Shown: positions 36,372 through 44,442 of the stretch, piece after piece
How positions within the stretch are numbered: position 1 is the first letter of the stretch
Layout of the letters: every line of letters begins with the position of its first letter
Source of the DNA: JBQTIU01 sp052387815
Lineage (GTDB): Bacteria; Pseudomonadota; Alphaproteobacteria; CACIAM-22H2
Assembly (NCBI GenBank): GCA_052387815.1
Contig: JBQTIU010000012.1
Location: 1-64,000 of the forward strand
Direction of reading: 5' to 3'
Length of the DNA stretch: 64,000 nt
Made by a program: the position numbers and the translations under genes
The notes under the pieces: model-generated
What the model saw: only the letters and a program-made list of their open reading frames with translations
Told to the model about the DNA's origin: nothing
Database searches by the model: none

Positions 36372-36911
36372 GTGGCCTGGCGACAACTGATCTTCGTGGT
36401 GCCGCTCGTGGCCTTCGCCGCCGTCGCCGCCTGGTTCGCCTTCGGCCTGACCCGCGATCCCAGCGTCCTGCCCTCGGCGCTGATCGACCGGCCGATGCCC
36501 GAATTCGAGCTTCCCGCACTCAAAGGCAGCGGCGTGCCCGGGTTCTCCGACAAGACCGTCAAGGGCCGGGTGGCGCTAGTCAACGTGTTCGCCTCGTGGT
36601 GCGTGCCGTGCAGGATCGAGCATCCGATCTTCATGCGCCTCGCCGCGGAAAATCGCGTGCCGATTTACGGCATCAACTACAAGGATTGGTGGGAGAACGC
36701 CCGCGACTGGCTCACCGAGCTCGGCAACCCCTATCTCGCCATCGGCTATGACGAGTCGGGCCGGGTCGGCATCGACTGGGGCGTCTACGGGGTGCCCGAA
36801 ACCTTCGTCGTCGATCGCCAGGGCCGCATCCGCTACAAGCGGGTCGGGCCGATCACGCCGGCGGTCTTGAACGACGTCCTCCTGCCGCTGATCGACAGGC
36901 TCGAGAAATGA
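36372..36911 (+). CDS. ccmG: thiol:disulphide oxidoreductase CcmG/DsbE
   Basis: This 179-residue membrane-anchored thioredoxin-like protein has an N-terminal helix and the redox motif WCVPCRIEHP near 80-89, with the cis-Pro region YGVPETFVVD. CcmG keeps the cytochrome haem-site cysteines reduced. The GTG start is chosen because AAGGA stands ten bases upstream and the sequence before it is unrelated. The stop overlaps ccmH (ATGA). Confidence 0.95.
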   Translation: MAWRQLIFVVPLVAFAAVAAWFAFGLTRDPSVLPSALIDRPMPEFELPALKGSGVPGFSDKTVKGRVALVNVFASWCVPCRIEHPIFMRLAAENRVPIYGINYKDWWENARDWLTELGNPYLAIGYDESGRVGIDWGVYGVPETFVVDRQGRIRYKRVGPITPAVLNDVLLPLIDRLEK

Positions 36912-37387
36912 TCCGCGCGCTGGCGGCCATCGCTCTTGCGCTGGCGGTGCTGGCCGCCGCCCCGGCCGGGGCCGTCCTGCCGTCCGAGATTCTGGCCGAC
37001 GAAGCCCTCGAGGCCCGCGCGCGCGCGCTGTCGCGGCAGATCCGATGCCAGGTCTGTCAAAACCAGTCGATCGACGATTCGAATGCGCCGCTCGCCGCCG
37101 ACCTTCGCCGCCTGGTGCGCGAGCGCCTGGTGGCCGGCGATTCCGACCCGGCCGTGCTCGAGTTCATGACCCGGCGCTTCGGCGACTATGTGCTTCTCAA
37201 TCCCCCCATGAAGCCCGCGACATGGCTACTGTGGTTCGGGCCCTTGCTCGTCCTCGCCCTCGCCTGTCTGGGTATCGCGGTCTATTTCCGCCGGCGGCGC
37301 GCGGCCGAGGCGCCGGCGGCGCTGGCGCCCGAGGAAGAGCGGCGGCTGGCCGCGCTGATCGGCGAACCCGATCGCCGGAGCGGCTGA
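36908..37387 (+). CDS. ccmH: cytochrome c biogenesis protein CcmH (CycL)
   Basis: This 159-residue protein has a signal peptide, the redox motif RCQVCQNQSIDDSNAPLA at about 47-64, and a C-terminal membrane helix (LLWFGPLLVLALACLGIAV). CcmH reduces apocytochrome and belongs to the CcmFHI ligase. This is the short CcmH form, with the TPR part encoded separately as ccmI four bases downstream. Confidence 0.96.
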   Translation: MIRALAAIALALAVLAAAPAGAVLPSEILADEALEARARALSRQIRCQVCQNQSIDDSNAPLAADLRRLVRERLVAGDSDPAVLEFMTRRFGDYVLLNPPMKPATWLLWFGPLLVLALACLGIAVYFRRRRAAEAPAALAPEEERRLAALIGEPDRRSG

Positions 37388-37391
37388 CGCG

Positions 37392-38795
37392 ATGCTGTGG
37401 GCGATCTTCGTGGCGATGAGCGCGGCGGCGGTTGCCGCCCTGCTGGTGCCGCTCGTCTCCCGGCGCGGCGCGGCGGCGGCGCGCGCCGCCTACGACCTCG
37501 AAATCTATCGCCACCAGCTCGTCGAGCTCGAGCGCGACCGCGCGCGCGGCGCCCTCGGCGAGGCCGAGGCCAAGGCGGCGCGGGCCGAGATCGCGCGCCG
37601 CATGCTGGCGGCCGCGGATGTCCCCTCGGGCGAGGCGAGCCCGGCGCCAGACACGCCGTCCATTCGCGCAAGCTTGGCTGCGGTCGCCGTGGCGGTCCCC
37701 ATCGCCGCCTTCGCGCTTTATCTCGGGCTCGGCTCGCCCGGCCTGCCCGGCCAGCCCTTCGCCGAGCGCCGCCAATTGGAAGCCCAAGCCGGCGAGCGCG
37801 AGCAGGTTCGCCGCATGGTGAGCCGGCTCGCCGAGCGGCTGCAAGCGGCCCCCGACGACCTCGAGGGATGGACGCTGCTCGCCCGCTCGCTCTCGGCGCT
37901 TGGCCGCCACGCCGAGGCCCTGCCCGCCTGGCGGCGGGCGGTCGCGCTGGCCCCCGATTCCCCCGAGCTCTTGGGACCGTTCGGCGAAAGCCTGGTCGAG
38001 GCGGCAAGCGGGGTGGTCACGCCCGAAGCCCGCGCCGCCTTCGAGCGCGCGCTGGTCGCCGAACCCGGCGATCCCCGCGCGCGGTTCTATATCGGGCTGG
38101 CGCGCGCCCAGGAAGGGGCGAGCCGCGAGGCCATACAGATGTGGACCGACCTCGTCGCCGTCTCGCCCGAAGACGCGCCCTGGCTGGCCCTGACCCGCCA
38201 GCAAATCCACCATACCGCCGCCGCGGCGCGGATCGATCCCGCGACCATCCGGCCCTCGGCCGCGGCGCTGGCGCCGAAGGCGGCCCCTGCCGCGCCCCGC
38301 GGCCCCGGCGCCGCCGAGATCGAGGCGGCCTCGCGCCTGCCGCCCGCCGAGCGCGCCGCCATGATCCGCGACATGGTCGAGCGGCTGGCTCGACGGCTCG
38401 AAAGCGAGCCCGGCGATCTCGAGGGCTGGCGGCGGCTCGGGCGCTCGTGGCGGGCCCTCGGCGAGGCCGAAAAATCGCGCGCCGCTTATGGCAGGGCCGC
38501 GGAGCTCGCGCCGGAGCGCGCCGACGTGCTCGCCGACTACGCCGGCACGCTCATCGACGGTGTGAGCGAGGGACAGAAGCTGCCGGCCGAGTTCGTCGCC
38601 GTGATGCGCCGCGTCCTGTCGCTCGATCCCGACCACGCCGACGCTCTGTGGTTCGTCGGCCTCGCCGAGGCCGAGGCCGGCCACCGCCAGGTTGCCATCG
38701 CCCACTGGCGCCGGCTGATCGAGCGCCTGCCCGCGGGCTCGCCCGCGCGGGCCGAGATCGCCCTGCGCCTGCAGCGGCTCGAGGCGGGGAATTGA
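37392..38795 (+). CDS. ccmI: cytochrome c biogenesis protein CcmI
   Basis: Two N-terminal membrane helices in this 467-residue protein bracket a cytoplasmic Arg/Glu-rich loop (YDLEIYRHQLVELERDRARG), the CcmI hallmark. The periplasmic part has TPR units (DDLEGWTLLARSLSALGRHAEALPAW, and a second set near DLEGWRRLGRSWRALGEA). It chaperones apocytochrome c to the haem lyase. It closes the ccm operon; a hairpin element follows 13 bases later. Confidence 0.94.
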   Translation: MLWAIFVAMSAAAVAALLVPLVSRRGAAAARAAYDLEIYRHQLVELERDRARGALGEAEAKAARAEIARRMLAAADVPSGEASPAPDTPSIRASLAAVAVAVPIAAFALYLGLGSPGLPGQPFAERRQLEAQAGEREQVRRMVSRLAERLQAAPDDLEGWTLLARSLSALGRHAEALPAWRRAVALAPDSPELLGPFGESLVEAASGVVTPEARAAFERALVAEPGDPRARFYIGLARAQEGASREAIQMWTDLVAVSPEDAPWLALTRQQIHHTAAAARIDPATIRPSAAALAPKAAPAAPRGPGAAEIEAASRLPPAERAAMIRDMVERLARRLESEPGDLEGWRRLGRSWRALGEAEKSRAAYGRAAELAPERADVLADYAGTLIDGVSEGQKLPAEFVAVMRRVLSLDPDHADALWFVGLAEAEAGHRQVAIAHWRRLIERLPAGSPARAEIALRLQRLEAGN

Positions 38796-38808
38796 TCGAC
38801 GGCCGGAC

Positions 38809-38859
38809 GTAGGGGCGGGTCGTTGCTCCGCCGGTTTCGAACCGGCCCGGGCCGGTCGC
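38809..38859. repeat. GTAGGGG-type double-hairpin element, copy 5 (degenerate)
   Basis: The left end GTAGGGGCGGGT is kept, but its partner is degraded (CGTTGCTCCGCC). The second hairpin is clear: GCCGGTTTCGAACCGGC. The right end has lost CCCCTAC. It follows the ccmI stop and could act as the operon terminator. Confidence 0.65.
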
Positions 38860-38861
38860 GA

Positions 38862-38978
38862 TCAGCGATGACGTCTCGCGTCGCACGACGGCGCACCATC
38901 GCGCACCGCCAGCCGCTGCCGGATAGCCTTGCGCACGCCGGCGTGGAGCGAATACTTGCGTTCGGCGGTGATCGTCAT
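38862..38978 (-). CDS. possible 38-residue protein coupled to the GNAT toxin gene
   Basis: An ATG at 38978 overlaps the stop of the GNAT gene (ATGA) and opens a frame of 38 codons beginning MTITAERKYSLHAGVRKAIR, ending in a TGA near the hairpin element. The start is in the right place for coupled translation, and the peptide is basic. It could be a gene fragment truncated by the neighbouring repeat. No family is recognised, and it may not be expressed. Confidence 0.25.
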   Translation of the reverse strand: MTITAERKYSLHAGVRKAIRQRLAVRDGAPSCDARRHR

Positions 38979-39499
38979 GCGCCCACCAAGCCGCCAATGG
39001 TCCGCATTGCCACGACGAGGCGCATCGAGTCGGGCAGCCGCACGAAGCCGCGCGCTTCGTAGAATCGGACCGCAGCTTCGTCGATCGCGTCGACGACCAC
39101 CATCGACGATCCGACGACGGCTGCGCTCTCGTACGACTTGCTCAGCGCATCCGCGAGCAGCAATGCGCCGAGACCCTGTCCCTGACTCTCTCGCGCGATC
39201 GCCAGGCGACCGATCAACGTCGCACTCACCAGCGGATACCGTGGGACGTGCTTGCGCGCCGCCTCGGGCACGTCGCCTTGGGCGAGCGAGTAGGCGCACA
39301 GCGTGTAATACCCGAGGATCCGGTTAGGCGCGTCCGGATGCACGAGGACGAAAACGGCGTTCGCCTTGCGCCGCACATCCTGCGAAGCCTGGGTCTCGAG
39401 ATAGGCGTCCAGGCTCTCGACGCCGCAGGAGAAGTCCACGCGGTCGTGCCCGGAGCCGAGCGGCGCAATCCGGAGATCGGGATGGGCGCGCCGCGCCAT
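38975..39499 (-). CDS. GNAT-family acetyltransferase toxin (TacT/AtaT type)
   Basis: This 174-residue GNAT protein has IAPLGSGHDRVDFSCGVESL at the start (the FxCG element of the toxin group), a LGYYTL strand, the acetyl-CoA loop RESQGQGLGALLL near 105-117, and VRFYEARGFVRL near the end. Toxins of this group acetylate aminoacyl-tRNA and block translation. The ATG follows the antitoxin TGA directly, with no gap, the usual antitoxin-toxin order. Confidence 0.9.
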   Translation of the reverse strand: MARRAHPDLRIAPLGSGHDRVDFSCGVESLDAYLETQASQDVRRKANAVFVLVHPDAPNRILGYYTLCAYSLAQGDVPEAARKHVPRYPLVSATLIGRLAIARESQGQGLGALLLADALSKSYESAAVVGSSMVVVDAIDEAAVRFYEARGFVRLPDSMRLVVAMRTIGGLVGA

Positions 39500-39802
39500 T
39501 CACGAGCCGACGCGCCGGCGATAGGCCTTGAATGCCCGCTTTAATCGCTCGTTCGGGGCCGGCGGGTTGATAAGCGTCTCGAAGAATACCTCGCGGTCGC
39601 GGTCCGAGAGCACGATCGTCTCGTGCCACTCGATCGTCTTACGCGCGGCTTCGGTCAACACCGTCACACAGAAATCCGTCATTTTTCGCCGCTCGAGCTG
39701 CGCCGCCCGTTCGACTAACGCCTTGGTCTGGTCGTCGACCCGGAAGCCGAGCCGCTGCGCCCGAGTTCGCTTCTCGGTTCGCGCCGCTTCGCTACGCACC
39801 AT
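39500..39802 (-). CDS. DUF1778 antitoxin (TacA type)
   Basis: This 100-residue protein has an N-terminal ribbon-helix-helix (RLGFRVDDQTKALVERAAQLE) and a C-terminal toxin-binding tail (LSDRDREVFFETLINPPAPNERLKRAF), both standard for DUF1778 antitoxins. The ATG at 39802 is used because GGAGG is five bases upstream; GTG 39826 and ATG 39814 are possible longer starts. It probably binds the palindrome just upstream and represses its own operon. Confidence 0.9.
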   Translation of the reverse strand: MVRSEAARTEKRTRAQRLGFRVDDQTKALVERAAQLERRKMTDFCVTVLTEAARKTIEWHETIVLSDRDREVFFETLINPPAPNERLKRAFKAYRRRVGS

Positions 39803-39843
39803 TGCCGCCTCCATCCTGCAGTCCACAATCGTGATTAATGTAC

Positions 39844-39870
39844 GGCCATTGGACTACCAAATCAATGGCC
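39844..39870. promoter_or_regulatory. palindromic operator candidate of the GNAT/DUF1778 pair
   Basis: GGCCATTG (39844-39851) and CAATGGCC (39863-39870) are perfect inverted arms, and the middle holds a second small palindrome TTGGACTACCAA. It lies 42-68 bases upstream of the antitoxin start, where ribbon-helix-helix antitoxins bind. Confidence 0.6.
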
Positions 39871-39896
39871 TTTCGCGAGCACCTGCCATGCACGGA

Positions 39897-40385
39897 TCAG
39901 GCATGTTGTCGGTTCGCTTGTGGATGCGCGACTCGCGATCGCGAGTCGGGCTTCGGTTGGTTCGGCAGGCACAGCCGCGCGGTCAACCCGGCCTGGGCCG
40001 GGCCCGTATTGGGGTTGACCGCCGCGGCCCCGCTCTTCGCCGCCTGCGCGGCGGTAAGCCGCAATCTCCCGCCGTCGGATTCGACCTTCTGGCGGCGCAC
40101 CGGGCCGCCCACGACCGTGCTCTGCTCGAGCCCGATGGTCACCACGCCGCCCGAGGCGGCCTCGCGCCTGCACGAGCGGATATAGCCGAGCGTCAGCACA
40201 TCGCCGGGGCCGAGCCGGCTCGTCCGTCCGGCGATCAAATAGTCCATGAACTCGACGCCGGCCGGACGCCCGACCATGTCCTCGACGATCGCCGCGGGCC
40301 CTTCGGCCGGGGCCCGCCCCTCGGCCGCGGCCGGCGCGGGCCCGAGCGCGAGCACGGCACCAAGGAGTAAGGTAGCGCGCTTCAT
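39897..40385 (-). CDS. exported protein of unknown function
   Basis: This 162-residue protein has a signal peptide (MKRATLLLGAVLALGPAPAAA). It then has AIVEDMVGRPAGVEFMDYL, LGPGDVLTLGYIRSCRREA and GGVVTIGLEQSTVVGG. The middle resembles a family of alphaproteobacterial exported proteins with a beta-rich core and a single conserved Cys in YIRSC. No function is known. The C-terminal 30 residues (from NPNTGPAQAG) look unlike the family and may be a late change. It points the same way as the toxin-antitoxin pair and ends just before the operator. Confidence 0.6.
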   Translation of the reverse strand: MKRATLLLGAVLALGPAPAAAEGRAPAEGPAAIVEDMVGRPAGVEFMDYLIAGRTSRLGPGDVLTLGYIRSCRREAASGGVVTIGLEQSTVVGGPVRRQKVESDGGRLRLTAAQAAKSGAAAVNPNTGPAQAGLTARLCLPNQPKPDSRSRVAHPQANRQHA

Positions 40386-40816
40386 GGGTCGGAGGCCCCC
40401 GCACCTCCGAGTTGGCTCCCGGATATCATACCACCGACGCCGGCAACGCATGTGAGCCGAGACACAGTTCCACGGTCGGTCCCGGGGCGGCCGCCCGGTA
40501 TGCGGATCGCGATGGGCGTTGCGCTCACGCGACAGCTTCGCACCCGCTCACTCGCCGTCACCGCTCCGGTTAGGCTTAATACCCAAACCTGAAACTGGAC
40601 ATTGCCCCCCACTTGACCGCGCGGCGGTGCACAAGCCGAACCGCCGGTCTCGATCGGTGCGCCCGAATCCACGGCGGATTTCCAGAATTAGGGCGCCCCG
40701 GATCGCGCGCGCAACCTTAGCGGGATACTACCTGGAGCAGATCTCACATCGTTTCGGAGACTGCCTGGTGGCCAGCGGAGCCAGCGGGGGCGAGTCTTTC
40801 GAAGCTCAGGGCCGCA
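40386..40816. other. gap of 431 bases, no gene seen
   Basis: No frame here resembles a protein. The composition is somewhat less GC-rich than the neighbours. The stretch lies between the exported protein and the T5orf172 gene and could be the edge of an inserted segment. Confidence 0.4.
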
Positions 40817-41476
40817 TTACAGGCCGTACCATAGCCTCTTTTTGTCATCGAGACGCTGATTGGCTTCCACCTCGGAAAGAATCTCGGTGACCACTTGGAT
40901 TGCCCGGGCAATAGGCTCGATACGAACGAAACCATCGGCTTCTTCAGGAAACTGGGCAATCTTTGTTTTCAGGAGTTCCGCGGTCATATCAGGAGATGCG
41001 CACGGCTCAAAAGCTAACAGCATGAACCGGCTTTCCGGATAGAGCTTTCCAAGCCGCGACAGCACCTCTTCCCGAGAAAGATCGGTCACGCCAAAGCGAA
41101 CGACTGGCTTGCTCTTGAAGACGACCGCGCAAATTGCCGAACCCGCAACGGAGCCAGCCGAATAGCCATTTTCGTGTGCTCCGTTTTCCAGCAGAGCCTT
41201 GACCTTCCTGACTGCAGCAACAGCATCGTCTATAGACAGCTCGAAAAACTCTTTATTGTAGCGCTGCTTCGCAAGCACGGCATGGATCACCGATTCAGCG
41301 TGATGACAGTCGGTAAACCGCATTTTGAACGCACACGAAAACTCTTCCGGGACGCCGAGTCCGTGCGATATTTCGGCGAGGCGCTCGTCCGGGTCGCGGG
41401 TCGTCTTCCCAATCTTCACGAGTTTGGGCATCGCCGACATCACAGCCACATAAATGAATCCATCACTTGGCGTCAT
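40817..41476 (-). CDS. T5orf172 (GIY-YIG-like) domain protein
   Basis: In this 219-residue protein the start GFIYVAVMSAMPKLVKIGKT followed by RDPDERLAEIS and HHAESVIHAVLAKQRYNKEFF is the T5orf172/MUG113 pattern, a branch of the GIY-YIG nuclease superfamily found in phage and mobile-element proteins. The C-terminal half (about 100-219) is unassigned. The ATG at 41476 is chosen; upstream codons belong to the tRNA antisense. Base use is lower in GC than in neighbouring genes, which suggests transfer. Nuclease activity is inferred from the fold only. Confidence 0.72.
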   Translation of the reverse strand: MTPSDGFIYVAVMSAMPKLVKIGKTTRDPDERLAEISHGLGVPEEFSCAFKMRFTDCHHAESVIHAVLAKQRYNKEFFELSIDDAVAAVRKVKALLENGAHENGYSAGSVAGSAICAVVFKSKPVVRFGVTDLSREEVLSRLGKLYPESRFMLLAFEPCASPDMTAELLKTKIAQFPEEADGFVRIEPIARAIQVVTEILSEVEANQRLDDKKRLWYGL

Positions 41477-41500
41477 TTTTCGCTCGCCCGGCCGGGCGGG

Positions 41501-41576
41501 TGGTGGAGCCGAGGGGAATCGAACCCCTGACCTCCTCATTGCGAACGAGGCGCTCTCCCAACTGAGCTACGGCCCC
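41501..41576 (-). tRNA. tRNA-Ala (CGC anticodon)
   Basis: On the minus strand the sequence begins GGGGCCGTAGCTCAGTTGG and ends GGCTCCACCA. The anticodon arm is CCTCG-TTCGCAA-TGAGG, giving anticodon CGC for GCG alanine codons. The T arm is AGGGG-TTCGATT-CCCCT. Acceptor ends pair (GGGGCCG with CGGCTCC, allowing G-T), and CCA is encoded. The length is 76 bases. Confidence 0.95.
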
Positions 41577-41761
41577 GGCCGACCGGAGGGGCGATCATGG
41601 GCGGCGGCCCAACCGCCTGTCAAGCGCAAGGCCGGCGGAGTCTGTCCTGCGCGTGCCTCGAATTCGCCTCGCTGCCGCAAGCACTTGCACGGGTCCGCGG
41701 GGCTCGTGTAGGGTTCCGACTCGCCTGGGCCCCTCGCACCCGCGGCCCCACCCGCACGCCG

Positions 41762-42040
41762 ATGCTCTCGCTCATCAGCCTCCTCGACACTGTCATCTCG
41801 CTCTACATCTGGGTGCTCATCGCCTCGGCGGTGCTCTCCTGGTTGCTCGCCTTCAACGTGCTCAACACCCGCAATCGTTTCGTCTACATGCTCGGCGATT
41901 TCCTCTACCGCTTGACCGAGCCGGCGCTGAGGCCCATCCGCCGCTACGTGCCTCTCCTCGGCGGGGTCGATATCTCCCCGGTCGTCCTCATCCTGCTCCT
42001 GATCTTCGTCCGCAACCTGATCACCGAGTACCTCGCGTGA
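41762..42040 (+). CDS. YggT-family membrane protein
   Basis: This 92-residue protein has two hydrophobic helices (SLYIWVLIASAVLSWLLAF and DISPVVLILLLIFVRNLI) and the YggT motif LYRLTEPALRPIRRYVP between them. YggT genes usually accompany yggU (DUF167), as here, and are linked to cell envelope or division functions not fully defined. The stop overlaps the GTG of the next gene (GTGA). Confidence 0.92.
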   Translation: MLSLISLLDTVISLYIWVLIASAVLSWLLAFNVLNTRNRFVYMLGDFLYRLTEPALRPIRRYVPLLGGVDISPVVLILLLIFVRNLITEYLA

Positions 42041-42393
42041 AGCCAAGCGTTCCGCTGCCCGCCCCCGCCACCTCGCTGGGGCCCGCCGACGACGGCATCC
42101 TGTTGAACGTGCGGGTCACGCCCGGCGCGCGGCGCGAGGGCATCGAAGGGCTGGGGTTCACGCCGACGCCGGCCGGCGAAAGGCTCGTCCTCGAGGTCAA
42201 GGTGCGCGCCCCGCCCGAGGCCGGGCGGGCCAACGCGGCGCTCATCGAACTCCTCGCCCGGGAACTGGGCCTGCCCAAGGGCGCGCTGTCGATCACCGGC
42301 GGCGCCGCCTCGCGCGTCAAGCGCGTCCACATCCGCGGGCGGACGGCGGCGCTGATGGCCAAGGTCGCGGCGACGCTCACCGACCAGCGATGA
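42037..42393 (+). CDS. DUF167 (YggU) family protein
   Basis: This 118-residue protein has the core LNVRVTPGARREGIEG, VLEVKVRAPPEAGRANAALIELLA and LPKGALSITGGAASRVKRV of DUF167. The small alpha/beta fold is known structurally, but its activity is not. The GTG start is set by overlap with yggT and by the short distance to the conserved core. It overlaps nnrU by ATGA, so yggT-yggU-nnrU form one operon. Confidence 0.92.
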   Translation: MKPSVPLPAPATSLGPADDGILLNVRVTPGARREGIEGLGFTPTPAGERLVLEVKVRAPPEAGRANAALIELLARELGLPKGALSITGGAASRVKRVHIRGRTAALMAKVAATLTDQR

Positions 42394-43076
42394 GTGGCTT
42401 CGCCGACCTCGCGGCCGCCGCGCTCGCCTTCGTGGGCTCGCATTTCGCGCTGTCGGCGCCGCTCCCGCGCACTTGGCTCGCAGGCCGGCTCGGCGAGCGG
42501 GCCTTTGTCGGCCTCTATTCGGCCGTGGCGCTGGCCGCGTTCGCGTGGCTCGGGATTGCCTATGGGCGCGCGCCCACGGTCGAGCTGTGGGCGCCGCCGG
42601 CGTGGATTCGGGGTCTGCCGGTTATCGTCATGCCGCTCGCCGCCCTGCTGCTGGTCTGTGGCACTACGCAGTACAACCCGACCGCGGTGGTCCGGGGCTT
42701 CGACCCGCGGGCTGCGGACCCGGCGCCCGGCATTCTCAAGGTCACGCGCCATCCCATCATGTGGGCGATCGGGCTGTGGGGACTCGCCCATCTGCCGGCC
42801 AACGGCGATATCGCGTCGGTCATCCTGTTCGGATCGCTGGCGGTGCTCGCGCTCTTGGGCACGCTCGCCATCGACGCCAAACGGCGGGTGCGCGACCCGC
42901 AAGGCTTCGCGCGCTTGGCCGCCGCTACCTCGAACCTGCCCTTCGTCGCGCTCGCCACCGGCCGCGCCGGCTTAAGGCCCGTCGACATCGGCTGGTGGCG
43001 CGTCGGGCTCACGGCGCTCGTCTATGTCGGGCTGTGGGCGGCGCACCCCTGGATCGCCGGCGTGCCGGTGCGCTGA
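42390..43076 (+). CDS. NnrU-family membrane protein
   Basis: This 228-residue protein has six or so membrane helices. The phrases GSHFALSAPLPRTWLAGRLGERAF and VTRHPIMWAIGLWGLAHLP are typical of the NnrU/MttB isoprenylcysteine-methyltransferase-like group. NnrU was linked to nitric oxide reductase expression in Rhodobacter, but no denitrification genes are nearby, so that role is not implied here. It ends at a short terminator shared with argG. Confidence 0.88.
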   Translation: MSGFADLAAAALAFVGSHFALSAPLPRTWLAGRLGERAFVGLYSAVALAAFAWLGIAYGRAPTVELWAPPAWIRGLPVIVMPLAALLLVCGTTQYNPTAVVRGFDPRAADPAPGILKVTRHPIMWAIGLWGLAHLPANGDIASVILFGSLAVLALLGTLAIDAKRRVRDPQGFARLAAATSNLPFVALATGRAGLRPVDIGWWRVGLTALVYVGLWAAHPWIAGVPVR

Positions 43077-43097
43077 CCGGTCGCCGGACCGGCTTTT
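43077..43097. terminator. short hairpin between nnrU and argG
   Basis: CCGGTC (43077-43082) and GACCGG (43087-43092) enclose a four-base loop GCCG, followed by CTTTTA on the plus strand. It lies directly after the nnrU stop and against the argG 3' end, where a Rho-independent terminator for the plus strand is expected. Confidence 0.5.
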
Positions 43098-44316
43098 AGC
43101 CCCGCCTCGCCGCCAGCCGCAGCCGCAGCGCGTTCAACTTGATGAACCCCTCGGCGTCGCGCTGGTCGTAGGCGCCGCGGTCGGCCTCGAAGGTGACGTG
43201 GGCGAGGCTGTAGAGCGAGCGCGGCGACTTGCGGCCGACGACGCGCACGTGGCCCTTGTAGAGCTTGAGGCGCACCGTGCCGGCGACGTTGTGCTGGCTG
43301 TTGTCAATGAGGGCCTGGAGCATGTCGCGCTCGGGCGAGTACCAGAAGCCGTTGTAGATGAGCTCGGCATAGCGCGGCATGAGCTCGTCCTTGAGGTGGG
43401 CGGCGCCGCGGTCGAGCGTGATCGACTCGATGCCGCGGTGGGCGGCGTGCAAGATCGTGCCCCCTGGCGTTTCGTACACGCCCCGCGACTTCATGCCGAC
43501 GAAGCGGTTCTCGACGAGGTCGAGGCGACCGATGCCGTGCGCCCCGCCGATCTCGTTCAAGCGCGCCAGCAGGCGCGCCGGCGACAGGGGCTCGCCGTCC
43601 ACCGCCACCGGGTCGCCGCGCTCGAACTCGATCTCGACATAAGCCGGTCGGTCGGGCGCCTTTTCGGGCGCCACGGTGCGCGAATAGACGTGGTCCTCGG
43701 GCTCGGCCCACGGGTCCTCGAGCGCCTTGCCCTCGGCCGAGATGTGCAGGAGGTTGGCGTCGACCGAGAACGGCGCCTCGCCGCGCTTGTCCTTGGAGAT
43801 GGGAATCTGGTGCCGCTCGGCGTAGTCGAGGAGCTTCGAGCGCGAGTCGAGGTCCCATTCGCGCCACGGCGCGATGACCCTGATCTCGGGCGCCAGGGCA
43901 TAATAGGCAAGCTCGAAGCGGACCTGGTCGTTGCCCTTGCCGGTCGCCCCGTGCGCCACCGCGTCGGCGCCCACTTGGCGCGCGATCTCGATCTGGCGCT
44001 TGGCGATGAGCGGGCGCGCGATCGAGGTGCCGAGCAGATAGGCGCCCTCGTAGAGGGCATTGGCGCGGAACATCGGCAGCACGAAGTCGCGCACGAACTC
44101 CTCGCGCAGGTCCTCGACGAAGATCTCCTTGACGCCCAGCATCCGGGCCTTGGCGCGGGCGGGCTCGAGCTCCTCGCCCTGGCCGATATCGGCGGTGAAG
44201 GTCACGACCTCGCAAGCATAGGTCTCGGCGAGCCACATTAGGATGACCGAGGTGTCGAGGCCGCCCGAATAGGCCAGCACCACTTTCTTGACGTCGCCGA
44301 GCCTGGGGCCTGCCAT
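43096..44316 (-). CDS. argG: argininosuccinate synthase
   Basis: This 406-residue enzyme joins citrulline and aspartate using ATP in arginine synthesis. The nucleotide loop is AYSGGLDTSVIL near 14-25. The later motifs GATGKGNDQVRFE, SRTVAPEKAPD, ETPGGTILHAAHRG and SPERDMLQALID are all kept. Length is standard. It is a single gene, divergent from the GST gene on its right. Confidence 0.98.
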   Translation of the reverse strand: MAGPRLGDVKKVVLAYSGGLDTSVILMWLAETYACEVVTFTADIGQGEELEPARAKARMLGVKEIFVEDLREEFVRDFVLPMFRANALYEGAYLLGTSIARPLIAKRQIEIARQVGADAVAHGATGKGNDQVRFELAYYALAPEIRVIAPWREWDLDSRSKLLDYAERHQIPISKDKRGEAPFSVDANLLHISAEGKALEDPWAEPEDHVYSRTVAPEKAPDRPAYVEIEFERGDPVAVDGEPLSPARLLARLNEIGGAHGIGRLDLVENRFVGMKSRGVYETPGGTILHAAHRGIESITLDRGAAHLKDELMPRYAELIYNGFWYSPERDMLQALIDNSQHNVAGTVRLKLYKGHVRVVGRKSPRSLYSLAHVTFEADRGAYDQRDAEGFIKLNALRLRLAARRG

Positions 44317-44442
44317 GGGGATCTCCCTTCCGCGCTAAGAGGCGGGGGAGTATAGGGACGGAAGGTGGGCCCGAAAAGCTTGCCCCTCGGGCCGCCTATT
44401 TTTTTCGCCGCCTTCCTGCACCACCCAAAAAGGACGACCCCG

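Noticed and set aside
41477..41539. Longer start of the T5orf172 gene (RRSGVRFPSAPPP)
   Set aside because: This peptide is the usual by-product of reading through a tRNA gene, here tRNA-Ala.
41763..43100. NnrU as evidence for a denitrification locus
   Set aside because: No nor, nir or nos genes are visible nearby. The family also occurs in non-denitrifiers.
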